The notes under the pieces were generated by a model. That model was given only the letters and a program-made list of their open reading frames with translations, was not told the DNA's origin and did not search any database. From positions 1,560,976-1,624,975 of the forward strand of contig NW_003101680.1 in the NCBI RefSeq assembly GCF_000003855.2: DNA of 64,000 bases, given 5' to 3'. The stretch's first letter is position 1; each line of letters opens with the position of its first letter. Position numbers and translations under genes: made by a program. Positions 31,898-44,049 of this stretch are shown here, one piece after another. This DNA comes from Blastomyces gilchristii SLH14081. Taxonomy: Eukaryota > Ascomycota > Eurotiomycetes > Onygenales > Ajellomycetaceae.

Positions 31898-32235
31898 CTT
31901 GCTGGATTCTATGTCAATGTGAAAGGGAGTATAATTTAGTCCAAGTTTAACACTGCGTGGTCAGCCGTGGGGGAAGCTGTTTGTTGCAAATCGAGATGAT
32001 GGATGAAGCTGGACGTTGCTGCGTTGGTGAGCTTCCGCCAGGCAAACTCGCTTCGCGCGTCCTGCTGAAGCTTGGACCAATTGTAGCCAATCCATATTTA
32101 TCGATCATTTTTCCCAACTCGCCCCAACAATCACAACCACACACACATATCCACCGATGGAATAAGTGCGCAGCACCCGTACATATAACGAATCTTATGA
32201 CATAAGGCCGAGATGTTTTGAGTAAATCGATTAAT
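31898..32235. promoter_or_regulatory. Divergent promoter, PRE9 / URN1-like
   Basis: 338 bp between starts. I found no perfect proteasome-associated control element (GGTGGCAAA) and no CACGTG. It contains ordinary AT-rich promoter sequence near the URN1-like start. Confidence 0.5.
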
Positions 32236-33995
32236 ATGCTCAAATCTACCTATTCCGCTTTAAATCCACTCCCTCCTGGATGGACTGAGCACAAAGCTCC
32301 ATCAGGTAACGTTCTCTGCGACTGTTGACGCCAATCTTAGCTGCGAAGTACTAATTTATGAAACAAGGTCACCTCTATTACTACAATGCCCAAACAAACC
32401 AGTCGACATATAAGAGACCTTCTGCGCTTCCCTCACACTCACAGCCAACCGGAGCACCAGCCCAACCTCCATATGGCTTCCCACCGGCCTTTGCCGGCGC
32501 CCCGACACTAGCCTTGGCGCATCAGTCGCACTACGGACCCCTACCATTTAATATAGCTGATAGCTTCAATAAATTTCGTAGGGATAGTGCCGAGCAAAGG
32601 CGGCGTCATGATAGAAGACCCCGCCGCCCAGAGGACAGGCCAAAATCCAAGCACTCGATCCCCGGATGCGCCCCGTGGGTCCTCGTCAAAACAAAATTAG
32701 GCCGCCGATTTGTTCATAATCCGGATACTAACGAGAGCTTCTGGAAATTCCCGCCAGATATATTGAAAGGGGTTGTCGAGTATGACCGTCTCGAAAGAGA
32801 AAGAAAAGCGCGGAGAGAGCTTGGTGAGTTAAGTGGAGACGAGCAACCGGAAGCGAGGGAGCCTGGAACATTGTCACAGGAACACGAGCGATCAGTATCC
32901 ACCAGTCGGAATGAACCTAGCCAGGAAGAGGACAGCGATGAATATGAAGAGGTTGAGGTAACAGATGACGAAGGACAAGAGGGGAATATACCATCTAAAA
33001 GGGCAAGAACCGATGAGGAAGCCGGTGAAACTGAACACATCGAGTTTAATGAAGACGATATTGAATACCAGCTAGCAGCCATGGGTGAGGAGTACGGTTT
33101 GGACCCTGGAGAATATGGAGAACCAGGAGAGGAAGGGTGGGAAGAAGGCGCAGAGGGTCTTCCACTTACGGAAGGGGACTCCGTGGCATTATTCCGCGAC
33201 TTGCTTGATGATTTCCGGATAAACCCTTACACGCCATGGGATAGATTAATCGAGGAGGGTAAAATCATTGACGACGCCAGGTACACGATACTGCCCAACA
33301 TGAAATCACGCCGGGAGGCCTGGTCGGACTGGAGCCGCGATCGGATACAAGAGCTGAAAGAGCTCAGGGAGAAGGAGGAAAAGAAAGATCCCCGAATCCG
33401 CTACCTTGCGTTCCTACAAGAATATGCTACGCCAAAATTATACTGGCCGGAGTTCAAGCGTAAATATAGAAAGGAGGCAGAAATGAAGGATAGCAAACTA
33501 TCTGACAAAGACCGGGAAAAGCTTTACCGCGATTATATACCACGCCTCAAATTGCCTGAAAGTACCCGAAAATCAGACCTTTCCGCGCTTCTCAAGTCCA
33601 CACCACTCCACGCTCTGAACAGGTCGTCAACACCAGATGCGCTCCCCACAAGTATCCTCACAGATCTACGGTACATATCATTGCCACCCAAAGTTCGCGA
33701 CCCCCTAATTGAGGCATATATATCAACCCTTGCCCCGGCCCCAGAACCAGACAGTATTTCTGCTGAGAAGCAAATGGAACGCGATAGACGACGAGCTGAG
33801 CGAGAGAAACGAGAAAAGGCACTGGCTGAACGGGAGTTGCGGGTGCAGGAGCAGAAGCGAAAACAACAGGGCGCGATGATGCATGGAAGGGATATGTTAC
33901 GGCAAGGAGCTGCGGAGCGGGAAATGGCGATGAGAGTTGGTAAGGAGGGGCTGAAAAGTCATATGGAGGCGGAGATGGAGGCTCGAGATGCCTAG
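32236..33995 (+). CDS. URN1: URN1-like WW/FF-domain splicing factor
   Basis: Two exons: 32236-32305 and 32368-33995, total 1698 nt (565 residues). A WW domain spans the intron: LPPGWTEHKAPSGHLYYYN then AQTNQSTYKRP, residues about 11-42. A second, degenerate WW-like segment follows (GCAPWVLVKTKLGRRFVHN, near 121). The middle is acidic. An FF domain starts near 305 (ALFRDLLDDFRINPYTPWDR) and continues through DPRIRYLAFLQEYATPK. The C-terminus is a charged helix. This matches fungal Urn1 and the TCERG1/Prp40 class, which bind spliceosome components and the RNA polymerase II C-terminal domain. The upstream start was chosen because it completes the WW domain, which the open frame from 32358 would cut. 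Confidence 0.87.
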
Positions 33996-34218
33996 GAGGC
34001 TACGAACGGGTAGACAACATGCGTATGTAGATACTATATTACGTTTTGGTTGAAAGATCCCAATTGAATAAGCACTTGTTTTATTTGAAACCAACAACCC
34101 CTCTCAAACACACTGAATGTAACTCGTCCAAAATTGGTATCATGAGCGTATAGCACAAATATTAAAATTTTTATCATATAAAACCTCACATACAATGTGT
34201 CATCATCTCCCGTGCGGC

Positions 34219-35064
34219 CTATCTGAATCTCCAATTGTCCCATCCCTCATCCTCATCCTCATCCTCATCCTCCTCATCCTCCTCATCCTCCTCATCCACC
34301 TCCCTCCCTCCTTCACCCTGCCCTTCCCTTTCTTCACGCGCACCTTCACCCTCACCAACCCCGCCCCCAGTTCCCTTCCTCTTCCTCCGAATCTCATCCC
34401 TCATCTCCTTCAACCGCTTAACCCTCTCCTCGAGCTGATCCATCTCATCAAACTCCTCCTCCAACAACCTCGCCGCGTCCTCCTTCTCAAACGACATTTC
34501 CTGCTCACGCATTCGCAGCTGCGCCTGCTTATCCTGCTTCTCGCGTTCCGCCAGCTCAGCGGCGGATAACGGGGCGGCCGAGATAGTTGCGTGGCCGGGT
34601 ATTAGTGCGGTAGGTATCATTTTCGTGGGTGCGGCGACCTCGCGTTCGAACGCCGCCCATTCATCTTCGTCGATGGATTGTGGTTGCGGCTGTCTTTGTG
34701 GTTCTGCTCGTTGTGGGGGAAATGTGGGCGTGGTGGGACGTAGTAGTGATTGGGAAGCGGGAGGGTGTTCTTCTTCTTCTTCTTTTTTGTCTTTTTCTTG
34801 CTTAAGCTGGGCAGTCTCAGGTGTTATCGACGGATCTGGCGCGGTAGCTTTATGGTGTCCTTCATATTCATCAAGTTGATCCCGCTGGCGCCCTTCCTCT
34901 TGCGGGATCTGCTCTGGTGTGGCTTTTGACCTTTTGCGCACGTCAACGCGCTGTTCTGGTTCAAGCTTTCGTTTCTTAGTCGGTCTGGATACGGAGGGAT
35001 TACTTGAATCGGTGGCTCGACGAGAAGCTAGCTCGTTGCGGAGTAAGGCGCGGATGTCTGCCAT
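34219..35064 (-). CDS. ZNF830/CCDC16-like splicing-associated protein, no zinc finger seen
   Basis: 281 residues, one exon. The start MADIRALLRNELASRR resembles the N-terminal motif of ZNF830 (CCDC16), and DEDEWAAFEREVA near 137 with the helical region MSFEKEDAARLLEEEFDEMD also fits that family, which associates with spliceosomes and replication. In ZNF830 a C2H2 finger follows the N-terminal motif; here residues 17-60 are Ser/Lys/Arg-rich with no Cys at all. The tail is a Glu/Asp run ending EGWDNWRFR. Either the gene belongs to a finger-less fungal branch or the finger was lost. Family assignment is moderate. Confidence 0.62.
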   Translation of the reverse strand: MADIRALLRNELASRRATDSSNPSVSRPTKKRKLEPEQRVDVRKRSKATPEQIPQEEGRQRDQLDEYEGHHKATAPDPSITPETAQLKQEKDKKEEEEEHPPASQSLLRPTTPTFPPQRAEPQRQPQPQSIDEDEWAAFEREVAAPTKMIPTALIPGHATISAAPLSAAELAEREKQDKQAQLRMREQEMSFEKEDAARLLEEEFDEMDQLEERVKRLKEMRDEIRRKRKGTGGGVGEGEGAREEREGQGEGGREVDEEDEEDEEDEDEDEDEGWDNWRFR

Positions 35065-35886
35065 GACGTGCCGGCGCGTATCGTCGGTTTGGAATAGTGG
35101 AATAAATCCGAGCTTCAGATATCACACTGTAAGATAAACGTAGAAGGCTTTAGCTCAATTGAGGATTCTAGATAGGATGTATGATAATCGGAAAATCAAA
35201 GCTACATGCTTCAATGTCTCCATTCCCGTGGCTGCGGCTTCAATCTTGATAAAGGGTTAGTCTAGATTGAGTTTAGTATAAATGCCAAGCCAACTAAACA
35301 TCACATTCATCTCACGTGATTTAAATCCCCATTTTCGGCCTAGCGCGATCCCTCTATTCTTATCTCCTCATCGCGAAGTCGCAATTCTAGAGCAAGATTC
35401 ACAACATCAGCCGCTTTGCACATCTCAGCTCCATCAATCTAGTACTCAGATATATCATCTGTTGTTCGATAGAAGTTCGCGAGTCGCTTGCTCGATGGTT
35501 CTCCGTTGCGCATCATCCAGAGTCTGAAGAGATTAGGTGACACTTCCCCTAGCTTCCCCAGATTTCCAGAGCAAGGAGAGGAGGACGCGTGAAAAGCGAC
35601 TGTCCTTGGGGGGCAACAAAATCAGCAACGCACATTTTGCTCAACGGTTGGATGGAGGAGTAATTTCCGGTCGGGCACAAGCATATACAAGCAAAAAGAG
35701 TGGTTATCTCTCTACGCTTCAGTTATCTGTTGTATTACTAGTACCTGTCGATGCCGTAGAGGAGGAGGCAAGACTGGTATTTTTCTATTTGCTTTGCAAG
35801 AATCAGGCGAAATTCAAGCCTTCTTTCAGCAACTATTCTATCAACTGTAGTCTATTTTATATTTTGAGCGTGCCAGATATCGCACC
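35065..35886. promoter_or_regulatory. Divergent intergenic region, ZNF830-like / BYE1
   Basis: 822 bp between starts with one palindromic TCACGTGA at 35312-35319. A 141-codon frame (35537-35962) overlaps the BYE1 first exon and intron and shows no motif, so I regard it as chance. Confidence 0.5.
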
Positions 35887-38775
35887 ATGGCCGGTAAGCT
35901 ATTCGTATTCCCAGCTGTTTACGTATTTTGGTCCCTATCAATTCCATTGGAGTGTGAGGTGACAAATACGCACATACAGCAGTCAACTTTTCGGTGTCAA
36001 GAACTCAACGCTAACTATATTTCCATCAAACAGACGAACCGCGCCGCTCAGGAAGAGCAACAAAGGGTCAGCATTCCAAAAACAACGATTTTCCTGAAAT
36101 GGCGCCTTCGAAACGCAAAGGGAAAACACAAGCCAAAGCCCAGAAACAAGCCTCCAATGAACCGACTCCTGCCCCAAACGACGAAGAGGACGAGATAATC
36201 CGTTGCATTTGTGGTGAATATGAAGAAGAAGAAGACGTGGAACGGGATATGATATGCTGCGACAAATGCTCGGCATGGCAGCACAACGATTGCATGGGGC
36301 TCACTTTCCCCAAGGGCCAGGAACCCGCGGAGTATTTTTGCGAGCAATGCAAGCCGGAAAATCATAAGGATCTTCTAGATAAGATGGCCCGCGGCGAAAA
36401 ACCCTGGGAGGAAGCCGCCAGATTAAGAGCCTTAGCTGCGGAGGAGAAAAAGGCGCGGAGGAAGAAAGGTGGCAAACGTGGAAGGAAGTCTACCCGGCCT
36501 AGTGATGTCAAGTCTGAAGTGGGTGAAGATGGTGTGAAAATTGCCTCTGCAACCCCAGCAAAGGAGACCCCTGTCTCCGCGCCTCCAACTAGCAGTAAAG
36601 CCAGCCCTCCGGCGCCTGCAGCGGAGCTTCCTAGCCATGGACCTCCTAGCAGCCAAAAGCGCAAATTTGAGGAGCAGGATGTTAGCCAACGTGAGCCGGT
36701 ATGTGCTTTCTCTCATTATACTTTCATGTACTATTATGCTAATATTATTGCAGGGACCAAAGCAGAAACTCCAGCGATTGTCGACAGGTGGCCAAGTTGG
36801 ATCCCCTGAGGTGAGGTCGCCGACTGTGAATCGGAAGCAGAGTGTATCTAGTGCGCAATCTGCTCAGGAACAGAGAAGTGGAAGGTCACCATCTGAAGGA
36901 GCTGGAGGCCCGTCAGATCTTCAGAGTGTGGCCAGGAGAAATGTGGCCAATGCCCTAGTCAAACTCTTCGTAGAACAGGCAGCTTTAGCCCAGCAGCAGG
37001 GTACTTATACAATGCCCGCTGGGAAGACCAAGGAAGCTGTTGGTGAACCGCTGGGGCTCGCAATTGAACTTGCCATGTATAAACATCTCTGTGGAGGAGC
37101 AGGAGAACCTAGTGAAGCCTATAAGCAGCAGATGCGGACCATCCTATTCAATGTAAGGAAGAATACTTCGTTACGTGATAGTTTGCTTGTAGGAAGTATT
37201 TCTCCAGACGCACTTGCCACCATGAGCACCCAAGACATGGCTAGCAAAGAGCTGCGACAAAAGGATGATGAAATCAAGCGAGAGGCTGAGCGCCAGCACA
37301 TTATTATCCAAGAACAAGGGCCGCGGATCAGACGTACACACAAGGGGGAGGAATTGATCGAAGACGATACACAGCATGCTGCAACCGAATCTATCTTTTC
37401 GGCTCCCTCAGCTCGCCGCGATACCATACCCGACTCCGAGCTCCGTTCTGCTGCAAGTCCTACAGGAGCTAGATCAGCCAGCCCGAGCATCGCCCATCAG
37501 CCTGAGTTCAGAGAATATCGAGGCTCAATGGACCGCGCAGCGGGGGATCACCGGCCTCCATCCATCGATACCTCTGGTGGAGACCAGCGACGAGCTTCAG
37601 GCCCAGCCTTTAACATCCAAAACGTCTGGTCGAACGTCCAATCACCAGGTTCAGCACCTCATGATAAGCCCTTCCCTCCTGCTCCGGCGCCAGCCCTTCG
37701 GGAAGTACATCCGGGTCACAGAGCCCAAGCCGACGCGGAGATCGATCAATTGCTCAAGGACGAAGATATCGATTCCCCACCGTACTCTCCAAAGGACTTC
37801 CATGCTGACGGTGAAATCTGGCGTGGCAAGGTATCTATGAACCCTGTTGCTGAATTCTCCGCTGCCGCAAGACACGTTGCTGGAGCAGATCTCAGCGGAA
37901 GGATCCCTTGGGAACAATTAATCCCGCCGACGTTGGTGATCGATGGCCGTATCGAAACGCAACTAGCCACAAACTACCTATGTGGCCTTCGCTTCAGCCA
38001 GACGACCGATGTATCCGTTAACGCCATCTCCCCCCCAGTCGCCTCACATGACAACGCGGAATTCCAGAAGCTATTCGAATATTTCCTCCAGCGCAAACGA
38101 TTTGGCGTTATCGGTAAACACCCTTTGCCTGGTGTCAAGGACACATACATCGTCCCAATCGAAGCAGGTCAGAGCAAGAAACCCGAATTCATCGAATTGC
38201 TGGAGAACAACACCCTTGAAGACCCAACACCGCATCGGACACTGCTTGTCGTCTTCGTTGTAAAATCGAACAACCACTACAGCCCGCCCATTGGCCATCC
38301 GACGCCCCAAGAACCCAACTATACCACTGCCAGTCCCCTGACCGCCACACCAGGCTCCGCTTCGAACCAATCCCAATACACCCCAGCCCCAGCCGCATCG
38401 AGCGGTGCGCCACCCATCGTGCCTACGGCGGTGTCAACATCACCACCCTCAGCCATGCCAACAACAGATGGTTTCAATCAGCAGCAACAAGATCACACAA
38501 AGCTACAATCACAACTACATCCGCAGCAATACACCCCAGCTTCCCATGCTTCGGCCTCGCCCCAAAACCTCATCGGCAAACCTGCTGCTGTGCAAATACT
38601 CGGGCCATTAGCGACGTCGCCAGCTGTGGAGCAGCTGTTGCAGCAGGCGCCAAATTCAGACGTGGAGCAACTTAAACTCATAGCGGGTATCCTAGCTCAG
38701 AACCCCACTGCAGCCAATGATTATCAGTTGTTAGTGAACAAGATCGTTGAAAATACAAATGGGAAGACACAGTAA
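35887..38775 (+). CDS. BYE1: BYE1-like PHD/TFIIS/SPOC transcription regulator
   Basis: Three exons: 35887-35893 (7 nt), 36034-36698, 36754-38775, total 2694 nt (897 residues). The tiny first exon, ATGGCCG, joined to 36034 gives MADEPRRSGRATKGQHSKNN, which fits the basic N-terminus I recall for fungal Bye1 proteins. A PHD finger lies at about 59-112 (CICGEY, CCDKCSAWQHNDC, FCEQCKPE), a basic block (KKGGKRGRKS) follows, the TFIIS central domain is near 280-410 (ARRNVANALVKLFVEQA, ILFNVRKNTSLRDSLL), and a SPOC domain is near 575-730 (IWRGKVSMNPVAEF). The C-terminus is Pro/Gln-rich. Bye1 binds RNA polymerase II and trimethylated H3K4. If translation began at 36099, 24 residues would be lost but all domains kept. 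Confidence 0.92.
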
Positions 38776-39918
38776 TGTTTGTCTTTTGTTGGCGCCTTCT
38801 GGTCTTAACACCCCACCTCCCCCCACCCTTACTTGATTTCTTCTCTCTTTGCGTTTTGTCGAGTTTCTCTCTATCTCTTGCTTTTATATTGTGCAAATTG
38901 CTGCGTTACACGCAGCGTTTCCTATTATGGCATTTTGTCTTTCGTCTCAGAGTCTGTACTTGAGATGGAAAGGATGGATTATTTGCTTGCTTAACAGGGG
39001 CTTTTTTTTTTTCCCTTGTCCATCGATCTTCTAGGGAAGAAATTGTGGCGCGGCTTGTTTTTATATATTTCAATTCTAGTTCTCTTCCCCTTGAATTTTT
39101 TCATGCTTAGGTTTTTCACGTGAATCATTGTCAATTGCTATTATTGCCACTGATTTCTTACTAATTTTCTGATTTTCTAGCCGCCATTTTCTACTACCTT
39201 CAGCTTCTTTCTTTCCTGGTACATAGGAGTCAAAATGTACGGTGCTAGGCTAGTGTTTTTACCGGTTGCTATTTCTTTTCCCCCAGATATGTTCTCCCCA
39301 TAGCCCCCCCCTCCCCATGTGTTACCAACCCTGTTTCCCCAAGCTCATCTCACCGGTGAATTTCATGTTCATGTTTTTCTGTATGTAAATAGTTAAAACT
39401 GTCCTGCGTTTTCGCCGCTTCCCTGCTGGCGCATACTGTACATTAAAAGCCATATTCAACCGTTTTTTCTATGGGTGCCTCCGTTCTGCTCATTTCAATG
39501 GCACAAACTCTCTAGTTCCTTACTCCATAAACTACGTTGTGACATAAGTTTCTCAAGAAACTAAAAAGGTCACGCATCTTTGAGAATGATTTGGCTAGTG
39601 GTCGGTGTGGTTTTGTTAATACTGCGCCTCAACTAAAGTTTGTGATCAACTATATATATATACCTTCTTGACATGGTCACACCATTAGGAAACACAAAAT
39701 AAACTATGACATACATGTAGGTCCGAGTTAGATCCGAGTAAAATTTCCCCGTTCATTATATTTTAGGCTATCATAGTTGCTCTCCCTCAGGGCCACAACA
39801 TACAAAAACATAATAAACCCTTTGCCTAATTCCAAGAGTAAAACTCCCCGAACGCCACCGCTATGCAATTCTCCCGCGCGCGAAATAAAAGGCATACACA
39901 TACAATAGTGGGTATTCT
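38776..39918. other. Convergent intergenic region, BYE1 / LUC7
   Basis: 1143 bp between convergent stops, T-rich on the plus strand just after BYE1. A palindromic TTCACGTGAA lies at 39115-39124. No gene was identified. Confidence 0.5.
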
Positions 39919-41018
39919 TTACCACCGTCCCCCATAACCTCCCCCTCCTCCTCTACCCTTGTACCCTCTATAACCACCTCCGCCACCACCAGTCCGATAC
40001 GGTCCTCGACCCCCACCAGCTCTAGAACCCCAACCGCCCTCACTATCATAATCGCCACGGCCGGAGGGACCATCGTCATGCCTAGAGGGTGGTGGTCCCT
40101 TCAACTCCTTCTGCAAGACACTAAAAGTCTCGCGCATCTTCGCGTATCCCAGGTGCATTTTGCCAAAGAAGTGATCCGCCAAGCGACGATCGTTATCTAG
40201 ACGACTAAGATATGCCCCGCATACATCGCAGACTTGTAATTTCTGGTGACCTGAGGGTCCGGATGTGTCGGCGAGCGCTTTGAGTTCGCGTTCGCAGGCC
40301 TCCTTTTGGTGTTTTGCGGTGCGGACTTTGTGGAACTCGTTGTAAGCCGTGGAGACAGAACCCATTTCGCTGAGGACGGAGACTTCTAGGAGGCCGTTGC
40401 TTATGGTCTTTGAGAGATCGGATATTTGTTTTAGCTGAGTGAGAGACGGGGGTAAATTAGTTAGCAAATAGGATTCAGTTTGCGGGGAGTGGTTATGGGG
40501 TCATGAGAGAAAAGATTATAGGGAAAAACGACAAATGATGACAAAGGTACAAATAACGTAGAAATAACATACAAGGTTATTTGTCTGACGAATTTCATCC
40601 GGTGTCTTCTCTAATCGTCGCTGCGCTGAATCAATCCTACGATTACAATCATCGATGTATTTCTGCATATCGCGTAGGTAATCGTATTCGAAGCCCCATT
40701 TCGACTTCTCATGCGCCGACGCAGCCTCATACTCCGCTTTTAGCCCTTCGCTGTGAACCTTTGGGCACGGGCCTAGGTCCTGTTTGGTATTGGTGAAGAG
40801 ATCGTGAGGACATGTGCCGACAAGATAGGAGCGGCAAACTTTAGGGTCGGTTATTACGAGTTGGGAATTGCGCGAGCCACCGAAGCCCATCATTTGCTCC
40901 GCTATATAAGTTAGCTTGCCATTTGGATTATAAAAAGTTACGATAGAAAAACGATGTATGCTAGGCAGAACGTACCGCCCATAAGCTGCTCGAGCAGCTT
41001 CCTCTGCTCTGCCGCCAT
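39919..41018 (-). CDS. LUC7: U1 snRNP-associated splicing factor LUC7
   Basis: Three exons: 41018-40976, 40901-40573, 40434-39919, total 888 nt (295 residues). Luc7 is a U1 snRNP protein that affects 5' splice-site choice. The N-terminal MAAEQRKLLEQLMGAEQMMG is the family start. A CCCH-type finger is seen in VCRSYLVGTCPHDLFTNTK through GPCPKVHS, and a second C2H2-type finger in LQVCDVCGAYLSRLDND through DHFFGKMHLGY. A coiled coil separates the fingers. The C-terminus is a Gly/Arg-rich tail (GYKGRGGGGGYGGRW) instead of the RS tail of animal LUC7L. It is divergent from GPI16 across 411 bp. Confidence 0.94.
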
Positions 41019-41429
41019 GCTCAAAGGAGGATTGGTATCTCTGCCTCAACGGGTTGGAGAAGAGTTTATGCACTCCGGAAGCGATCCTGTATTGGGCACA
41101 AAATTGCTTTATAAGGTTGTCTGTGAGAGTGCCCAGGATAAGGTCCTTTTCGAGTTTCACCACTACGTTCACAGATTCTGATAGCATGAGGATAACATCT
41201 GCTTCCTGTTCTGTCGCCTATCGCGCTAACACAGAGAATAACTAGCGCGCTCTCAAGGTTGATGGAAGTCACGTGAAACTTCCGCATCTCTAGGCCACGG
41301 AGCAAGATGACGCCCAACTCTCAAGATACGGAGAGAGAAATTTTGTATACAGCTATCAACACTTTGCTGTCTTCATTGAGAGACATTACAATTGCAAACT
41401 GCATTGTTGGTCTCCTGCAACATGACGGC
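41019..41429. promoter_or_regulatory. Divergent promoter, LUC7 / GPI16, with GTCACGTG
   Basis: 411 bp between starts. A GTCACGTG octamer is at 41268-41275, 162 bp from the GPI16 start and 250 bp from that of LUC7. It is the same octamer as the pair in the KAR5/uL6m promoter. The 41307-41429 part is open in the GPI16 frame and could be an N-terminal extension. Confidence 0.55.
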
Positions 41430-43382
41430 ATGATTTTCAATCCTCTCTTTTTCCTTTGCATCTTCCTTGCATCGCTGTCGCCAGCTCTCTCCGATGCAGC
41501 AGAGTACCATGAACAGCTAGTCCTCCGCCCTCTACCCCCTTCCTCCCTCTTAGGATCGTTTAATTTTCGCAGCAATTCGTCACTTGAAGCTTTTGAGCAC
41601 CAGAATTTCCGATATTTCCCACGATCTTTAGGCCAAATCCTCCAGCATGCCAGCACTAAGGAGTTGCATTTGAGATTCACCACCGGTCGGTGGGATGCGG
41701 AGAGCTGGGGCGAGAGACCGTGGCATGGCTTTAAGGAGGGCGGTACAGGGGTTGAATTGTGGGCATGGATAGATGCAGATACGGATGAAGCGTGAGATTT
41801 CGGGCAATTTCCCTCAAAGCAATCTGGAAATAGCAACTAACAATTCTCGCTCTTCACAGCGCCTATTCCAAATGGATCACTCTAACACAGTCCCTGTCCG
41901 GCCTCTTCTGCGCGTCGTTAAATTTTATTGATTCTACTCGAACAACTCGACCGGTAGTGACGTTTGAGCCTGTGGGAAACCATTCGTCCAGACCGCTGCA
42001 TCTGCTGCATGGGACGCTTCCTGGTGAGGTCGTATGTACGGAGAATTTGACGCCGTTCCTGAAATTGCTTCCCTGCAAAGGAAAAGCTGGAATTTCAAGT
42101 TTGTTTGATGGCCATAGACTATTTGATGCCTCCTGGCAGAGCATGTCTATTGATGTTCGCCCCACCTGTCCTGAGGATGCAGAAGCATGCCAGGTTGAAA
42201 TTGAACAAACAATAGATATGGTTTTAGATGTAGAGAGATCGAAGAGGCCAAGAGGTGAGTTCTGGTGATTATCCTCACCTCTGCTTCTTCCCTATTTTCC
42301 TTTAAACTAAGAATATTATAGATAATCCCATTCCGCGCCCTGTTCCCGCGGAACAGCTAGTCTGCGATCAATCCAAGCCTTACAACTCCCATGATACCTG
42401 CTACCCAGTCGGCAAAAGTGCAGAACAGGGGTGGCGTTTATCAGAAGTGTTTGGCCGTAAAATTCCAGGTGGATGCCCTTTAACGGAGGAAGAAGAAAAT
42501 CAAAGACGACATGTGTGTATCAAAGTTCCCAACGACTGGGACGTACTAGTCACAGCTGGCGCGATCGAGAGAAAGTCTCCTGACGGGCTTTCCCGTTGCT
42601 ACTCACTCCTCGACGATTTCCCTTTCGACCTAGTTCTACCAGCTCAAAAACAGCCTTCCGAAGTACCCTTGGAGCAGCCTAACCTTCACGCAGAGCGGAC
42701 GATAACCGGCCACGGCCAAGAAAGAGGTGGCATGCGGTCAATCTTGACAAACCCGTCCCAAACCAACCCAGTTGAATTCATCTACTTCGAGACCCTCCCC
42801 TGGTTCATGAGGCCTTATGTGCACACTCTTAGCGCAAAAGTCACGAACCAAAACGGCACAGACGTTTCCATTGCGGCCTCGGAGATCATCAAGGAGGTGT
42901 TCTACCGCCCCGCCCTCGACAGAAAAAGGGGCACGCAACTTGAACTGATACTTTCGGTCCCTGCCGCATCAACAGTAACACTGATTTACGACTTCGAAAA
43001 GACCATCCTCCGCTACACCGAGTACCCACCCGATGCCAATCGAGGATTCAACGTCGCCCCCGCAGTTATCAGATTACTCAGTGGCCGGAACGCCTCGGAG
43101 GTAGAAGTAAAATCCGGCAATTCGCAGTTGCAACCCCCAATCTACCTGCGCACGACAAGCCTACTCTTACCACTCCCCACACCCGATTTCAGCATGCCAT
43201 ACAACGTGATTATATTAACTAGTACGGTTATAGCGTTGGCGTTCGGGAGTATATTTAATATTCTTGTTCGCCGTCTTGTTGCTGTCGAGGAGGCACCGGA
43301 GTCCGGGATCAAGGTGAAGATTTCGGGCTTTATTGTTGCGGTGAAGGATAGATTTAGAGGGAAGGTGGTTAAAGTAGAATAA
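41430..43382 (+). CDS. GPI16: GPI transamidase subunit GPI16 (PIG-T)
   Basis: Three exons: 41430-41791, 41860-42254, 42322-43382, total 1818 nt (605 residues). Gpi16 is an ER membrane subunit of the GPI transamidase, which attaches GPI anchors to proteins. A signal peptide (MIFNPLFFLCIFLASLSPALS) is followed by EYHEQLVLRPLPPSSLLGSF. Family features in the lumenal domain are SLSGLFCASLNFIDST, CTENLTPFLKLLPCKGKAG with the Cys that in yeast links to Gpi8, and YFETLPWFMRPYVHTL. One C-terminal membrane helix (VIILTSTVIALAFGSIFNIL) and a basic cytosolic tail end the protein. An in-frame ATG at 41307 would bury the signal peptide, so 41430 is preferred. Confidence 0.94.
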
Positions 43383-44049
43383 TAGTGTATCTTTCTTGCA
43401 TGTTTTGTAGGCACCGTTTATATTATTACATGTTTATTTTTATTTTATTTCGGCATTTATCGCGTGTATTCCGATTCTTGATATCAAACCTTTGTGAACA
43501 ATAAATAACCACTGCATTTTGCAAACTCAAATGCTACCGGATGTGGTATAAGCGTTCCCTCCGGTCCTTGGGGAAACCGGTGTAGTATCACAACACCAGG
43601 CGGACGCGTCATTGTAATTAGTCTTCTCATCCTTCCACTCTGAATACCATCGATCTAACAATGCCTGTAGCGGTTCGTACACTGGCAACGAAATGAGCAA
43701 TCGACTGTCCACTCGATGTTAAAACAGCTTATGTGGGTATAGTAAATAATTCCTGAAGTGTGGAATAATAGATGGACGATGTTTTGGAGCACAACCAAAA
43801 ATAAGGAATGATAAAAGGCAAATTATAAAAACCAGGAAAAGGCGGGGAGTTTTTAATGATGGAATAAAAATACTCCAAAAGTGGTAAAAATAAAGGGGAC
43901 AAATAGGTCATTGGCGTGGTCTGGTCTGTTCCAAGCAACCAGCGGGTAGAGTCTAATTTTCAGTATAGGGGGGAAAAGCCACATACGTGCCAAATTGCAA
44001 GAAAGTCTACAAAATGAAAAAGCCCATAAGGAACCCCGAGTTCCACACC
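43383..44049. other. Convergent intergenic region, GPI16 / RGG gene
   Basis: 667 bp between convergent stops, AT-rich, with no gene or repeat of note. It should hold both 3' untranslated regions. Confidence 0.5.

Noticed and set aside
34203..34569. Ile/Leu-rich, Ser-rich and Arg-rich frames overlapping the ZNF830-like C-terminus
   Set aside because: Shadows of the Glu/Asp-coding repeat in the real gene.
41321..41836. 171-codon minus-strand frame over GPI16 exon 1
   Set aside because: Antisense to a coding exon with signal peptide and family motifs.
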